A DNA stretch of 64,000 nucleotides from Pseudomonas fluorescens (GCF_001708445.1 NZ_CP015637.1:6201001-6265000); one strand, 5' to 3'; shown: positions 1 to 9,351, counted from the stretch's first letter. A program made the numbers and translations. The notes: generated from the letters alone by a model not told the origin.

Positions 1-565
1 GCCAGCCCTGCTTCTCGCCGAAGGTTTGCAGCCAGGCGCTCACATCCAGGAAGCCGGTGCCGGACGATGCCGGGTTGGGCATGACGATCTTGCCCTTGTA
101 CTCGGGCTTGGTCAGGTCCTGCCAGCTCACCGGCTTGGTCAGGCCCTGTTTCTCGGCTTCGACAGTGTTGAAGCAAATGGTCGCGGCCCACACATCCATG
201 CCGACCCAGGCCGGTGGGTTGGCGGCGTCACGGTAGTGCTTGCCGATCTTGTCCAGGTCCTTGGGCGCGTAGTTATCCAGCATGCCCTGCTGATCGAGAA
301 TCGCCAGGCTCGACGCGGCCAGGCCCCACACTACGTCGGCTTGCGGGCGAGCTTTTTCGGCCAGCAGCTTGGCGGTGATGATGCCGGTGGAGTCGCGCAC
401 CCATTTGATATCGATATCCGGGTTGGCCTTCTCGAAGGCCTGCTTGTAGGTCTTCAACTGCTCGGCTTCGAGGGCCGTGTACACGGTCAGCTCGGTTTTC
501 GCGGCAAAGGCATTCAGGCTGAATACGCTGAGTACAGCAGCGGCCAGCGCCAGGGGCTTGAACAT
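1..565 (-). CDS. Phosphonate-type ABC transporter substrate-binding protein (partial)
   Basis: Periplasmic solute-binding protein of an ABC importer; only the first 188 codons lie in the window and the gene runs off its left edge. The start ATG at 565 opens a clear signal peptide ([21 protein letters not shown]), followed by [14 protein letters not shown], the usual beginning of iron/phosphonate-type extracellular binding proteins. It is the last visible gene of an ATPase-permease-binding protein set, 22 bp after the permease. The fused-looking permease and the sequence type resemble the putative 2-aminoethylphosphonate systems (PhnS2/T2/U2). Substrate is inferred from that family; an Fe3+ or other small-anion substrate cannot be excluded. 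Confidence 0.8.
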   Translation of the reverse strand, partial: MFKPLALAAAVLSVFSLNAFAAKTELTVYTALEAEQLKTYKQAFEKANPDIDIKWVRDSTGIITAKLLAEKARPQADVVWGLAASSLAILDQQGMLDNYAPKDLDKIGKHYRDAANPPAWVGMDVWAATICFNTVEAEKQGLTKPVSWQDLTKPEYKGKIVMPNPASSGTGFLDVSAWLQTFGEKQGW

Positions 566-587
566 GGTGCACTTCCTTTATCGAGGG

Positions 588-2300
588 TTATTGACCGGGC
601 GCGGTTTGACGCCAGGCTTGGGAGCGACGCAACAGGCCGCGTGAGGCCCACGCCAGCAGCAGCGAGACGGCGGCCGAAGTGAACAGGATCAGGGTCGACA
701 TCGCCGCCGCGCCGCCCACGTTGCCGGCGTCGTCCATGTTCAGCACGGCGACGGCGGCGAGAATGGTGTCGGGGCTGTAGAGAAAAATTGCCGCCGACAC
801 CGTGGTCATCGCCGACACAAACAGGTAGCGCACGATATCCAGCAGTGCCGGCAGGCAAATCGGCACGGTCACCCGCAGGTAGTGGCGATAAAGCGGCGCC
901 TTGAGGGACAGCGCAGCGGCTTCGAACTCGGCGTCCAGCTGGCGCAGGGCAGTGGTCGCGGTCATCTGGGCAGTGGTCAGGTAGTGCGCGATGGTGCACA
1001 CCACCAGCAAGGTCATGGTCCCGTAGAACACATGCAGCGGGTTGCCGTTGAGGTTGAAGAAGAACACATAACCCAGGCCCAACACCAAGCCCGGCACGGC
1101 CATCGGCACAAAACTGAGCAGGCGCAGCGCCAGGTTGAGGCCCTTCTGGCCCTGGGTCTTTTCCATCAGGTAGGCGCCGGTGAAGATCAGCACGCTGCCG
1201 ATCAACGCGGTGCACAGTGCCAGGGTCAGGCTGTTGCGATAGGCCAGCCAGCCGCCGCCGGCCGTGTCTTCGAACTGGTAGTGGTTGAGCGACAGCGACA
1301 GGTTGTACGGCCAGAACTTCACCAGCGAGGAGTACACCGCCATGCCGAACACCAGCAGCAACACGGCACACATCCCCAGCACAATGGCCAGGTAGCAGGC
1401 GTCCCGCAGCCGCGATGGCGCGGGTTGGAACACCTGGGCGCGGCCACTCATCGAATCACCCTGCCGACGACGTAACCAGGCGTCCACGCCAAAGCTGAAC
1501 AGCGCCGGCAGCAGCAACACCATGCCAATCAACGCACCGCGGCCGAACTGTTGCTGGCCCACCACCGCCTTGTAGGCTTCCAGCGCCAACACCTGGTAAT
1601 CGCCGCCGACCACCACGGGCACGCCGAAGTCGGTGATGGTCAAGGTGAACACCAGGCAGAACGCGGCGAACACCGCCTGGCGCGTGGCCGGCCAGGTGAT
1701 GCTGCGAAATGCTCGGGCGGGGCTGGCGCCCATGCTCGATGCCGCGTCGAATAACCGCGCATCCGCCAAGGAAAGCGCTGACAACAGGATCATCAAGGCA
1801 TGTGGGAAGGTGTAGATCACTTCGCCGAGGACAATGCCCCAGAAGCCGTAGATATTCTCCGAGAGCAGGCCACGTAACAGGCCCTGGTTACCAAACAGGT
1901 ACACCAATGCAATCCCCGGCAGCATCGACGGTGCCATCAACGGCAGTAACGACAGGCCACGCCAGATGGCCTTGCCGGGAATCAGGGTGCGTTGCAGCGC
2001 GTAGGCAAACAGGTAGGCCAGCGGTACGACGATAGCCGCCACGCTAAGGGAAACTTTCAGGCTATTGCCCAACAGCCAATGAAAGTTGGCGCTGCTCACC
2101 AGCTCTCGCGCAGCGACCAGGCCACCGCCCTGCCCCGCCTCGCTGCTGAAGCCACGCCAGAAGATCGCCAACAGCGGTAGCAGGACCGCGACACCCAGCA
2201 GGCACAGCCACAACAGTTTGCCGCCGAGCACAAAAAGGCGGTCGCCGGTTTCCGCACGGGAAACCTGGCGCGGTATCGGCAAGCTCATATCAACGGCCAT
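588..2300 (-). CDS. Putative 2-aminoethylphosphonate ABC transporter permease
   Basis: Inner-membrane permease of about 570 residues carrying two permease modules in one chain. Each has an EAA-type cytoplasmic loop, the first around LFDAASSMGASPARAF and the second around EFEAAALSLKAPLYRHY. This double layout is typical of the phosphonate/iron family (PhnU2- or FbpB-like), where one polypeptide replaces the permease dimer. I place the start at MAVDMSLP (2300), one base after the stop codon of the ATPase gene; MSLP at 2288 is an alternative. Longer upstream reading would overlap the ATPase gene and looks spurious. It is probably cotranscribed with the flanking ABC genes. Confidence 0.85.
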   Translation of the reverse strand: MAVDMSLPIPRQVSRAETGDRLFVLGGKLLWLCLLGVAVLLPLLAIFWRGFSSEAGQGGGLVAARELVSSANFHWLLGNSLKVSLSVAAIVVPLAYLFAYALQRTLIPGKAIWRGLSLLPLMAPSMLPGIALVYLFGNQGLLRGLLSENIYGFWGIVLGEVIYTFPHALMILLSALSLADARLFDAASSMGASPARAFRSITWPATRQAVFAAFCLVFTLTITDFGVPVVVGGDYQVLALEAYKAVVGQQQFGRGALIGMVLLLPALFSFGVDAWLRRRQGDSMSGRAQVFQPAPSRLRDACYLAIVLGMCAVLLLVFGMAVYSSLVKFWPYNLSLSLNHYQFEDTAGGGWLAYRNSLTLALCTALIGSVLIFTGAYLMEKTQGQKGLNLALRLLSFVPMAVPGLVLGLGYVFFFNLNGNPLHVFYGTMTLLVVCTIAHYLTTAQMTATTALRQLDAEFEAAALSLKAPLYRHYLRVTVPICLPALLDIVRYLFVSAMTTVSAAIFLYSPDTILAAVAVLNMDDAGNVGGAAAMSTLILFTSAAVSLLLAWASRGLLRRSQAWRQTAPGQ

Positions 2301-2301
2301 C

Positions 2302-3366
2302 TCAGGCAAACACCTGCAGGCTACGCGGCGGCAAGGCGACCCAGATGTGCTGGGCGCCCAGGCGTGGCATGGCTTCCGGGGCCAGCTCGGCCAACAGCGG
2401 ATGCCCAGGCAACTGCTCCAGTTCAAAGCTCATGCGGCAGCGGTTACCCAGGAAGGTGATCTCGCGGACCTTGGCCGGGAACAGGTTTTCTTCATGCACC
2501 GGTGGGTTGACGCTGATCGCTTCCGGGCGGCAGAACAGGCGGCCGGAGGAAGCCACACCCGCGTCGTCGGCCAGGCGCATGTTCATCCCGCCGACCTGCG
2601 CGTGACTCGCGCTGTTGCGGCTGAACGGCAGCCAATTGCCCTGGCCGACAAACTCGGCCACGAACGGCGTGGCCGGGCGATCATAGATTTCCTGGGGCGT
2701 GGCGTATTGCTCGACCTTGCCGTTGTTCATCACGGCGATGCGGTCGGCCATCAACATGGCCTCATCCTGATTATGGGTGACCATCAGGGTGGTGATGCCC
2801 AGGCGCCGTTGCAGTTGGCGCAACTCGGTGCATAAATGCTCGCGGACACGGGCATCGAGGGCCGACATCGGCTCGTCCAGCAGCAGCAACGACGGTGCTG
2901 GCGCCAGCGCACGGGCCAGGGCGACACGCTGCTGTTGGCCACCGGACAGTTGGCCTGGGTATTTCTTTTCACTGCCGAGCAGGCCCACCAGTTCGAGCAT
3001 CTGCCCGACACGCTGGCGCACTTCATCACGACCGCTGCCGGTAAGGCCGTAGCCAATATTGGCTTCGACGCTGAGGTTGGGAAACAACGCGTAGGACTGG
3101 AACAGAATGCCGTAGTCCCGTGCCTGGGGCGGCAGCAGGGAAACATCCCGGCTGCCCAGGTACAGTTCACCGCTGTCCTGGCGCTCCAGGCCGGCGATGC
3201 AACGCAGCAAGGTGGTCTTGCCGCAACCCGACGGGCCCAGCAGACACACCAGCTCGCCGGCGGCGACGTCCAGGGACACGTTGTCCAGCGCGGTAAAGGC
3301 GCCGAAGCGTTTCTGGACACCGCGCACCTTCATTGGCGCGCCGGGGTTGCTCAGGGCTGTGTTCAT
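2302..3366 (-). CDS. Putative 2-aminoethylphosphonate ABC transporter ATP-binding protein
   Basis: Cytoplasmic ATPase (354 residues) energising the adjacent permease. Walker A GPSGCGKT lies at residues 44-51, the Q-loop in LFQSYALFPNLSV near 88-100, the signature LSGGQQQR at 140-147 and Walker B LLLDEP at 161-166, with the switch histidine in MVTHNQDEAM. The C-terminal 120 residues look like a TOBE-type regulatory domain, as in CysA/PotA/phosphonate ATPases. It is the first ABC gene of the set and follows the LysR gene on the same strand after 145 bp. Family assignment (PhnT2-like) rests on the fused permease beside it. Confidence 0.88.
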   Translation of the reverse strand: MNTALSNPGAPMKVRGVQKRFGAFTALDNVSLDVAAGELVCLLGPSGCGKTTLLRCIAGLERQDSGELYLGSRDVSLLPPQARDYGILFQSYALFPNLSVEANIGYGLTGSGRDEVRQRVGQMLELVGLLGSEKKYPGQLSGGQQQRVALARALAPAPSLLLLDEPMSALDARVREHLCTELRQLQRRLGITTLMVTHNQDEAMLMADRIAVMNNGKVEQYATPQEIYDRPATPFVAEFVGQGNWLPFSRNSASHAQVGGMNMRLADDAGVASSGRLFCRPEAISVNPPVHEENLFPAKVREITFLGNRCRMSFELEQLPGHPLLAELAPEAMPRLGAQHIWVALPPRSLQVFA

Positions 3367-3510
3367 GGAGGCACCTCATCAAACGGATGAGGGCCATGCT
3401 AGGCAGCCAATGCGTCCCTGGTGTGGCAGAAAGGCAAAACATGGCGATAGTGGTATTGGTGGATTTGGGTAGGCCATTCAGAGATGGGTTGCCTGGTCTA
3501 CCGCAAGGCT

Positions 3511-4374
3511 TCAGATCGGCGACATTTCCTGCGCCAACCCCAAAAACGCCGCCGGCAACCGAGCGCCTTTTCTTTCCTTGAGGCAGTAGAGATATTCCGG
3601 AATCTGCGGTGCATGCTCGATGGTCAGCACCCGTAACTGCGGGTCATGGGGCACTTCCTGGCGGGCGATGATGCTGATGCCGATATTGCGCAGCACTGCT
3701 TCGCGAATCGACTCGCGACTGCCGATTTCCAGCAGCGGCCCATAACTCACACCGGCGCCTTGCAGCATCTCTTCCGTCAGCCGTCGCGTGGTAGAACCCG
3801 CCTCACGCATCAACAGCGTATGGCCGGCGAGCGCGGTCAACGGCACATGATCCAGTTTGGCCAGGGGATGGTTGCGATGCACCGCCAGCACCAGGGGGTC
3901 GGTGCCCAATACGCGGCGGATCAAACGGGGGTCTTCCAGCAACTGCGAGGAGGCAGCGACGTCTACACGGTAATCGTCCAGGGCCTCGAGCACCTGCTGG
4001 GAGTTGCCGATTTCCACCGACACCTCCACGTGCGGCAGGCGTTCGCGAAAGGCTTTGACCAGGTCGAGGATGTAATACGGCGCCGTCGCGGCAATCCTCA
4101 GCGCCCCTTGGACCTGACCGCTGTTGCGCAGGAAAAACTCGATGTCCGCTTCCTGCTGCAACAGCGTCTTGACCATCGGCAACAGGCGCGCGCCTTCGTC
4201 GCTGACGGTGAGACGGCGGCCGCCACGGTAGAACAACTCAACGCCGTATTGGCTCTCCAGGTTGCGCACCTGGGTGGTGACGGTGGGCTGGCTCAGGCCG
4301 AGTTTTTTCGCCGCCTGGGTGATGCTGCCCAGGCGGGCGACCAGATAAAACGCCTTCAGCTCGGCACTCAGCAC
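3511..4374 (-). CDS. LysR-family transcriptional regulator
   Basis: DNA-binding regulator of 287 residues. The N-terminal winged helix-turn-helix is seen in LKAFYLVARLGSITQAAKKLGLSQ (about 5-28) and continues to FYRGGRRLTVSDEG. The C-terminal periplasmic-binding-like effector domain starts near residue 90 (GALRIAATAPYYILDLV). It sits directly upstream of, and codirectional with, the phosphonate-type ABC genes, so it is a likely regulator of them. LysR regulators of phosphonate catabolism occupy comparable positions in Pseudomonas, but here the pairing is inferred from position only. Its 3' neighbour on the other side, cadA, ends 16 bp upstream of this start codon. Confidence 0.88.
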   Translation of the reverse strand: MLSAELKAFYLVARLGSITQAAKKLGLSQPTVTTQVRNLESQYGVELFYRGGRRLTVSDEGARLLPMVKTLLQQEADIEFFLRNSGQVQGALRIAATAPYYILDLVKAFRERLPHVEVSVEIGNSQQVLEALDDYRVDVAASSQLLEDPRLIRRVLGTDPLVLAVHRNHPLAKLDHVPLTALAGHTLLMREAGSTTRRLTEEMLQGAGVSYGPLLEIGSRESIREAVLRNIGISIIARQEVPHDPQLRVLTIEHAPQIPEYLYCLKERKGARLPAAFLGLAQEMSPI

Positions 4375-4390
4375 ACCACCCTCTCATCGT

Positions 4391-6673
4391 CTATTTGCGC
4401 AGCAGGCGCAGGCCATTGAATACCACCAGCAGGCTCACGCCCATGTCGGCGAACACCGCCATCCACATGGTGGCCATGCCCAGGAAGGTAACGGCCAGGA
4501 AGATGGCCTTGATCACCAGCGCCAGGGCGATGTTCTGCTTGAGGATACTCGACGTTTGCCGCGACAACCGAATGAATGCGGGAATCTTGCGCAAGTCATC
4601 GTCCATCAAGGCGACGTCGGCGGTCTCGATGGCGGTGTCCGTGCCCGCGGCGGCCATGGCAAAACCGATCTCGGCGCGAGCCAGGGCCGGGGCGTCGTTG
4701 ATGCCGTCGCCGACCATGCCCACGCGGTGGCCTTGGCCGTAGAGGGTTTCGATGGCTTGCAGCTTATCGGTGGGCAACAGGTCGCCCTGGGCCTGGTCGA
4801 TGCCGACCTGGGCTGCGATCGCCTGGGCGGTGTGGGTGTTGTCGCCGGTGAGCATCAGGGTCTTGATGCCCAGCTCATGCAACTGCTGGATGGCTTCGCG
4901 GCTGCTGTCCTTGACCGTATCGGCCACGGCGAACAGCGCCAGCGGGCCGGATGTGTCGAGCAGCAGCACCACGGACTTGCCTTGTTTTTCCAGGGCGAAG
5001 AGTTTTTCTTCCAGAGCTGGCGAACACAGGCCCAGGTCTTCCACCAGGCGATGGTTGCCCAGGTGGTAGGTTTGACCGTTGATATCGCCGCGCACACCGC
5101 GACCGGCCAGCGCTGCGAAGTTATCCACAGCGTGGGTCGCCAGGTTTTTATCCACAGCCGCCAAGGCGATCGCCAGGGACACCGGGTGATCGGACCGCGC
5201 GGCCAAACTCGCGGCCAGGGCCGGTGCGCTGTCTTCGACATTCGGGAACAGCGCCAGGTAATCGGTTTGCACCGGCTTGCCGTGGGTAAGGGTGCCGGTC
5301 TTGTCGAGGGCCAGGTAGTCGAGCTTGTAACCGCCCTCCAGGTACACGCCGCCCTTGATCAGGATGCCTTTGCGCGCCGCGGCGGCCAGGCCGCTGACAA
5401 TGGTCACCGGGGTGGAGATCACCAGCGCGCAGGGGCAGGCGACCACCAGCAGCACCAGCGCGCGGTAGATCCAGTCAAACCACACGCCGGCCATGAACAG
5501 CGGCGGGATCAACGCCACGCCCAGCGCGAACAGGAACACAGCCGGGGTGTAGATCCTCGCGAAGCTGTCGACAAAGCGCTGGGTCGGTGCACGCGCGCCT
5601 TGGGCCTGTTCCACCGCGTGGATGATCCGCGCCAGCGTGGAATTGTTGGCTGCCGCCGTCACCTTGTATTCCAGGGAGCCGGCCTGGTTGATAGTGCCGG
5701 CAAAGACCTTATCGCCCGCTGCCTTCTCAATCGGCAGGCTTTCGCCGGTGATCGGCGCCTGGTCGACAGTGGATTGGCCGGCGGTAACTTCGCCGTCCAG
5801 GCCAATGCGCTCGCCAGGTCGAACCCGCACGATTGCACCCAGTTCGATGTTTTTGACTGGTTGTACGCCCCACGATCCATCCGCCTGCCGTACCGTGGCC
5901 TGCTCCGGCGTCATCTGCATCAAGCCGCTGATCGCGTTGCGCGCCCGGTCCAGGGACTTGGCTTCGATCAACTCGGCCACGGTGAACAGGAACATCACCA
6001 TCGCCGCTTCCGGCCACTGGCCAATCAGGATCGCGCCGGTGACCGCGATACTCATCAGCGCGTTGATGTTCAGGTTGAGGTTTTTCAGGGCTATCCAACC
6101 CTTTTTATAGGTGGTGAGGCCGCCACTGAGGATCGATACCAGCGCCACGATGGCGATCACCCAGGTCGGCGCGGCATTGGTAAAGTGCAACACTTCGGCG
6201 CCCAGTGCGCCCACGCCAGACAGCGCCAGCGGCCACCAGTGCTTCTTGGCTGGCGGCTCGGCGGCCGGGACGCCCTCTTCGATCGGATCGGCGTGCATGC
6301 CCAGGGATTTGATGGCCTCGACAATCGACGCGGTGCTCGGCAGGTCATGGGTGACGCCGAGTATGCGGTTGATCAGGTTGAACTCCAGTTGCTGCACGCC
6401 GGCCAACTTGCCCAGTTTGTTCTGGATCAGCGTTTGCTCGGTGGGGCAGTCCATGGCTTCGATACGGAAAGTGCTCAGGCGTGAGCCGGCGGTCTGGGCA
6501 TCGCTCAGTCGCACCAATGCAGGCGCCGGGGTACCGGAGCAGCAGGAGCCGCCGTGGCCGTGATCATGCACGGGCGTAAGTTTCTTCGGCGCATGATCGT
6601 GCTCATGGTCGTGATCGTGATCGTGATCGTGATCGTGGTCATGCTTATGCGGGGTGTGGAAGGAGTCGCTCAT
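4391..6673 (-). CDS. cadA: CadA-type heavy-metal translocating P-type ATPase
   Basis: Inner-membrane P1B-type ATPase (760 residues) exporting Cd2+/Zn2+/Pb2+. The N-terminus is a metal-binding tail of alternating His/Asp (residues 8-28) followed by HDHGHGG and a Cys pair at 44-45. A heavy-metal-associated domain with MDCPTEQ (Cys76) follows. The transmembrane metal site CPC is at 413-415 in VVACPCALVIST, the phosphorylated Asp457 in DKTGTLT, and the nucleotide/hinge motifs SDHPVS and GDGINDAPAL come later. It is divergent from cadR, with a MerR-type operator in between, so metal-induced expression through CadR is expected. The single-Cys HMA motif is normal for this subfamily. Confidence 0.95.
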   Translation of the reverse strand: MSDSFHTPHKHDHDHDHDHDHDHEHDHAPKKLTPVHDHGHGGSCCSGTPAPALVRLSDAQTAGSRLSTFRIEAMDCPTEQTLIQNKLGKLAGVQQLEFNLINRILGVTHDLPSTASIVEAIKSLGMHADPIEEGVPAAEPPAKKHWWPLALSGVGALGAEVLHFTNAAPTWVIAIVALVSILSGGLTTYKKGWIALKNLNLNINALMSIAVTGAILIGQWPEAAMVMFLFTVAELIEAKSLDRARNAISGLMQMTPEQATVRQADGSWGVQPVKNIELGAIVRVRPGERIGLDGEVTAGQSTVDQAPITGESLPIEKAAGDKVFAGTINQAGSLEYKVTAAANNSTLARIIHAVEQAQGARAPTQRFVDSFARIYTPAVFLFALGVALIPPLFMAGVWFDWIYRALVLLVVACPCALVISTPVTIVSGLAAAARKGILIKGGVYLEGGYKLDYLALDKTGTLTHGKPVQTDYLALFPNVEDSAPALAASLAARSDHPVSLAIALAAVDKNLATHAVDNFAALAGRGVRGDINGQTYHLGNHRLVEDLGLCSPALEEKLFALEKQGKSVVLLLDTSGPLALFAVADTVKDSSREAIQQLHELGIKTLMLTGDNTHTAQAIAAQVGIDQAQGDLLPTDKLQAIETLYGQGHRVGMVGDGINDAPALARAEIGFAMAAAGTDTAIETADVALMDDDLRKIPAFIRLSRQTSSILKQNIALALVIKAIFLAVTFLGMATMWMAVFADMGVSLLVVFNGLRLLRK

Positions 6674-6703
6674 CAGGTCGCGTCCGTAAGGTGCCTGTTG
6701 CCA

Positions 6704-6734
6704 AGTAAAGACCCTGTAGCCACTATAGGGTCAA
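6704..6734 (-). promoter_or_regulatory. CadR operator and cadA promoter
   Basis: A near-perfect inverted repeat lies at 6711-6731, with half-sites ACCCTGTAG and CTATAGGGT separated by CCA. On the minus strand it sits between a -35 element TTGACC (6734-6729) and a -10-like TTTACT (6709-6704). The spacer is 19 bp, the over-long spacing typical of promoters activated by MerR-family proteins through DNA distortion. The half-sites match my recollection of published CadR operators in Pseudomonas putida. Confidence 0.85.
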
Positions 6735-6757
6735 GCACCCATTTGGAGATTGCTGCG

Positions 6758-7207
6758 ATGAAGATCGGCGAACTGGCCAAACTGACCGACTGCCCGGTGG
6801 AAACCATCCGTTATTACGAGAAGGAAGGCCTGCTGCCGCCGCCGGCGCGCACCGAGGCCAACTACCGTGTGTACACCCAGGCGCACACCGAACGGCTGGT
6901 GTTTATCCGCAATTGCCGCAGCCTCGACATGACCCTGGAAGAAATCCGCAGCCTGCTCGGGCTGCGCGACAGCCCGCAGGACCAGTGTGAAAACGTGAAT
7001 GCATTGATCGATGAGCATATCCACCATGTGAAAGCGCGGATCGATGGGCTGCTGGCGTTGCAGGAACAGTTGATCGACCTGCGCCAGCGCTGTGGCAGCG
7101 GGCCGGAGCTGGACCAGTGCGGGATTTTGCAGCGGCTGGAGGTCAGCGGCGGTGTCGCTGCCAGCGAGGCTGAGCCTTCGCACGTGGGCAGAAGCCACGG
7201 CCACTGA
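6758..7207 (+). CDS. cadR: MerR-family metal-responsive regulator CadR
   Basis: Transcription factor of 149 residues that senses Cd2+/Pb2+/Zn2+ and controls the divergent cadA. The MerR winged helix is at the N-terminus (MKIGELAKLTDCPVETIRYYE, with NYRVYT near 35-40), followed by a dimerisation helix. The metal-binding cysteines typical of the CadR/PbrR branch are present at residues 77, 112 and 121. The C-terminus ends in a short His-containing tail (GRSHGH), another CadR trait. The chosen start lies just beyond the operator and is preceded by a GGAG ribosome-binding sequence (6745-6748, TTTGGAGATTG). Confidence 0.93.
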   Translation: MKIGELAKLTDCPVETIRYYEKEGLLPPPARTEANYRVYTQAHTERLVFIRNCRSLDMTLEEIRSLLGLRDSPQDQCENVNALIDEHIHHVKARIDGLLALQEQLIDLRQRCGSGPELDQCGILQRLEVSGGVAASEAEPSHVGRSHGH

Positions 7208-7228
7208 CTCAAGGCGACACAGATCAAA

Positions 7229-7569
7229 TGTGGGAGGGGGCTTGCCCCCGATAGCAGTGGATCAGCTAAGTATTAGGTGGCTGACATAGTTAAGGCTTTT
7301 TTGTAGGAGCGAGCTTGCTCGCGAAGAACTCACAGGCGCCGCGTTCACTCAGGAAACACGCGTTATCGTTGACGTTTTTCGCGAGCAAGCTCGCTCCTAC
7401 AGAAGGCGATGTACGCTTAACTGAATTGACGTTTTTCGCGAGCAAGCTCGCTCCTACAGAAGGCGATGTACGCTTAACTGAACGGCATTAGGGCTTGCCC
7501 CCGATAGCAGTGGATCAGCTAAGTATTAGGTGGCTGACATACTGCAATCGGGGGCAAGCCCCCTCCCAC
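7229..7569. repeat. Nested REPIN / REP composite locus
   Basis: The whole cadR-thyA gap is repeat DNA. An outer REPIN has a GTGGGAGGGGGCTTGCCCCC arm at 7230-7249 and its inverse at 7550-7569. Inside it, a 51-bp segment of the outer REPIN occurs twice, identically, at 7238-7288 and 7491-7541. Between the copies lie 202 bp of the other REP family (GTAGGAGCGAGCTTGCTCGC), ending CTTAACTGAACGGCATTA. Within that insert a 57-bp unit is tandemly duplicated (7369-7425 and 7426-7482). No coding potential is seen. Confidence 0.9.
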
Positions 7570-7588
7570 AGTGGAACCGAGACCGACG

Positions 7589-8422
7589 TTAGATAGCCAC
7601 GTCGGCCTTGATGCTTGGGTCGGCGTCGTAGCCCACGATTTCAAAGTCTTCGAACCTGTAGTCGTAGATCGACGCCGGCTTACGCTTGATCACCAGTTCC
7701 GGCAGCTTCTTCGGCGTGCGCGCCAGCTGGGTCCGGATCTGTTCCATATGGTTGCTGTAGGCGTGGGTGTCGCCGGTGGTGACGATGATCTCGTGAGGGA
7801 TCAGGTCGCATTGCTGCGCCAGCATATGGGTCAGCAGCGCCAGCGCGGCGGTGTTGTAGGGCAGGCCGAGGAACACGTCGGAGCTGCGGATGTACAACTG
7901 CATCGACAGATGGCCGTCATGCACGAACGCCTGGTACAGCAGGTGGCACGGTGGCAGGGCTTGTTTGCCATTGCGCGCGTTCTCCTGCGGGCTCTTGGTT
8001 TCGTCCGGCAGGTACTCGACGTTCCAGCCGTGGAACAGGATGCGACGGCTGTTGGGGTTGGTCTTGAGCGTGTGCACCATGTAGTCGATCTGGTTGATCG
8101 TGCCGCCATCCTTGGTCGGCCAGGCGGTCCACTGTTCGCCGTACACCGGGCCCAGGTCACCTTCTTCGGTGGCCCACTCGTCCCAGATTCTCACGCCGTT
8201 TTCGTTCAGCCACTTGATGTTGGTGTTACCGCTCAACATCCAGATCAGCTCGTTGGCGATGCTCTTGAAGTGAAGCTTCTTGGTGGTCAGCAACGGGAAG
8301 CCGTCGGCCAAGTTATGCCGATACTGACGGGCGAACACGGCCTTGGTGCCGGTGCCGGTACGGTCGCCTTTGGTCAGGCCATTGGTCACGACGTCGTTCA
8401 GTAGTTCGAGATATTGCTTCAT
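7589..8422 (-). CDS. thyA: Thymidylate synthase
   Basis: Converts dUMP and 5,10-methylenetetrahydrofolate to dTMP and dihydrofolate in the cytosol. The protein is 277 residues, a normal length for ThyA. Visible motifs include the phosphate-binding RTGTGT near 21-26, the active-site Cys159 in [12 protein letters not shown], and the substrate-binding region [11 protein letters not shown]. The C-terminus ends in ADVAI as in most ThyA proteins. It follows lgt by 52 bp on the same strand, the lgt-thyA order common in proteobacteria, so cotranscription is likely. Confidence 0.97.
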   Translation of the reverse strand: MKQYLELLNDVVTNGLTKGDRTGTGTKAVFARQYRHNLADGFPLLTTKKLHFKSIANELIWMLSGNTNIKWLNENGVRIWDEWATEEGDLGPVYGEQWTAWPTKDGGTINQIDYMVHTLKTNPNSRRILFHGWNVEYLPDETKSPQENARNGKQALPPCHLLYQAFVHDGHLSMQLYIRSSDVFLGLPYNTAALALLTHMLAQQCDLIPHEIIVTTGDTHAYSNHMEQIRTQLARTPKKLPELVIKRKPASIYDYRFEDFEIVGYDADPSIKADVAI

Positions 8423-8474
8423 GTCATTACCCGTATCGTTGAAGCCGAGACCTCGCAGGCCTCGGCGTTCGAAT

Positions 8475-9287
8475 TTAAAGCGCGGTGTTCTTCAGCGGTT
8501 GCGGGCGGTTGTAGGCCCACCACAGCAAGCCCAGGCCGGCCAGGATCATCGGCAGGCTGAGGATCTGGCCCATGGTCAGCCAGCCCCACGCCAGGTAGCC
8601 CAGTTGCGCATCCGGCACGCGCACGAACTCGACGATGAAACGGAAGATCCCGTAGAACAACGCGAACATACCCGACACCGCCATGGTGGGACGTGGTTTG
8701 CGCGAGAAGAGGTACAGGATAAGGAACAGTGCCACCCCTTCCAGGGCGAACTGGTAAAGCTGCGACGGATGGCGCGGCAGCTGTGCCGGGTCGCTGAACG
8801 GCGGGAACACCATGGCCCACGGCACGTCGGTCGGCTTGCCCCACAACTCGGCGTTGATGAAGTTACCGATACGCCCGGCACCCAGGCCGATCGGCACCAG
8901 CGGTGCGACGAAATCCATCAGTTGGAAAAACGACTTGCCGTTGCGCCGGCCAAACCACCAGGCGGCGATCATCACGCCGATAAACCCACCGTGGAACGCC
9001 ATGCCACCCTTCCACACTTCGAAGATCAGCGTCGGGTTGGCGATATACGCCGAGAGATCGTAGAACAGCACATACCCCAGTCGCCCGCCGACAATCACCC
9101 CCATCGACAGCCAGAACACCATGTCGGAGAGTTTCTCCTTGGTCCAGGTCGGGTCAAAACGGTTCAAACGCCGAGAGGCCAGCAGCCAGGCGCCGCCGAT
9201 GCCGATCAGGTACATCAACCCGTACCAGTGGATTTTCAGCGGACCGATGGCCAGGGCCACCGGGTCGATCTGCGGGTAAGGCAGCAT
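8475..9287 (-). CDS. lgt: Prolipoprotein diacylglyceryl transferase
   Basis: Inner-membrane enzyme that attaches diacylglyceryl from phosphatidylglycerol to the lipobox Cys of prolipoproteins, the first step of lipoprotein maturation. The protein is 270 residues with several hydrophobic segments. It contains the conserved MAFHGGFIG stretch (His99) and the Lgt signature [16 protein letters not shown] beginning at Arg139, which match the essential His and Arg regions of E. coli Lgt. The ATG is preceded by GGAGTCGCA. It lies upstream of thyA and downstream of a TauE/SafE gene on the same strand. Confidence 0.97.
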   Translation of the reverse strand: MLPYPQIDPVALAIGPLKIHWYGLMYLIGIGGAWLLASRRLNRFDPTWTKEKLSDMVFWLSMGVIVGGRLGYVLFYDLSAYIANPTLIFEVWKGGMAFHGGFIGVMIAAWWFGRRNGKSFFQLMDFVAPLVPIGLGAGRIGNFINAELWGKPTDVPWAMVFPPFSDPAQLPRHPSQLYQFALEGVALFLILYLFSRKPRPTMAVSGMFALFYGIFRFIVEFVRVPDAQLGYLAWGWLTMGQILSLPMILAGLGLLWWAYNRPQPLKNTAL

Positions 9288-9351
9288 TGCGACTCCTCGT
9301 TAAATCATTCGTTATGGCGCCGGACCATGCCCGGGCGCGATTAAGCCTGCG

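Noticed and set aside
4556..6484. Long open frame on the plus strand across cadA
   Set aside because: It is antisense to a gene with every P-type ATPase motif, is rich in Gln/Arg/His as expected for the complement of GC-rich coding DNA, and resembles no protein.
7229..7569. Repeat cluster as a CRISPR array
   Set aside because: The repeats are inverted palindromes of REP type with irregular spacing and no regular unique spacers; no cas gene is nearby.
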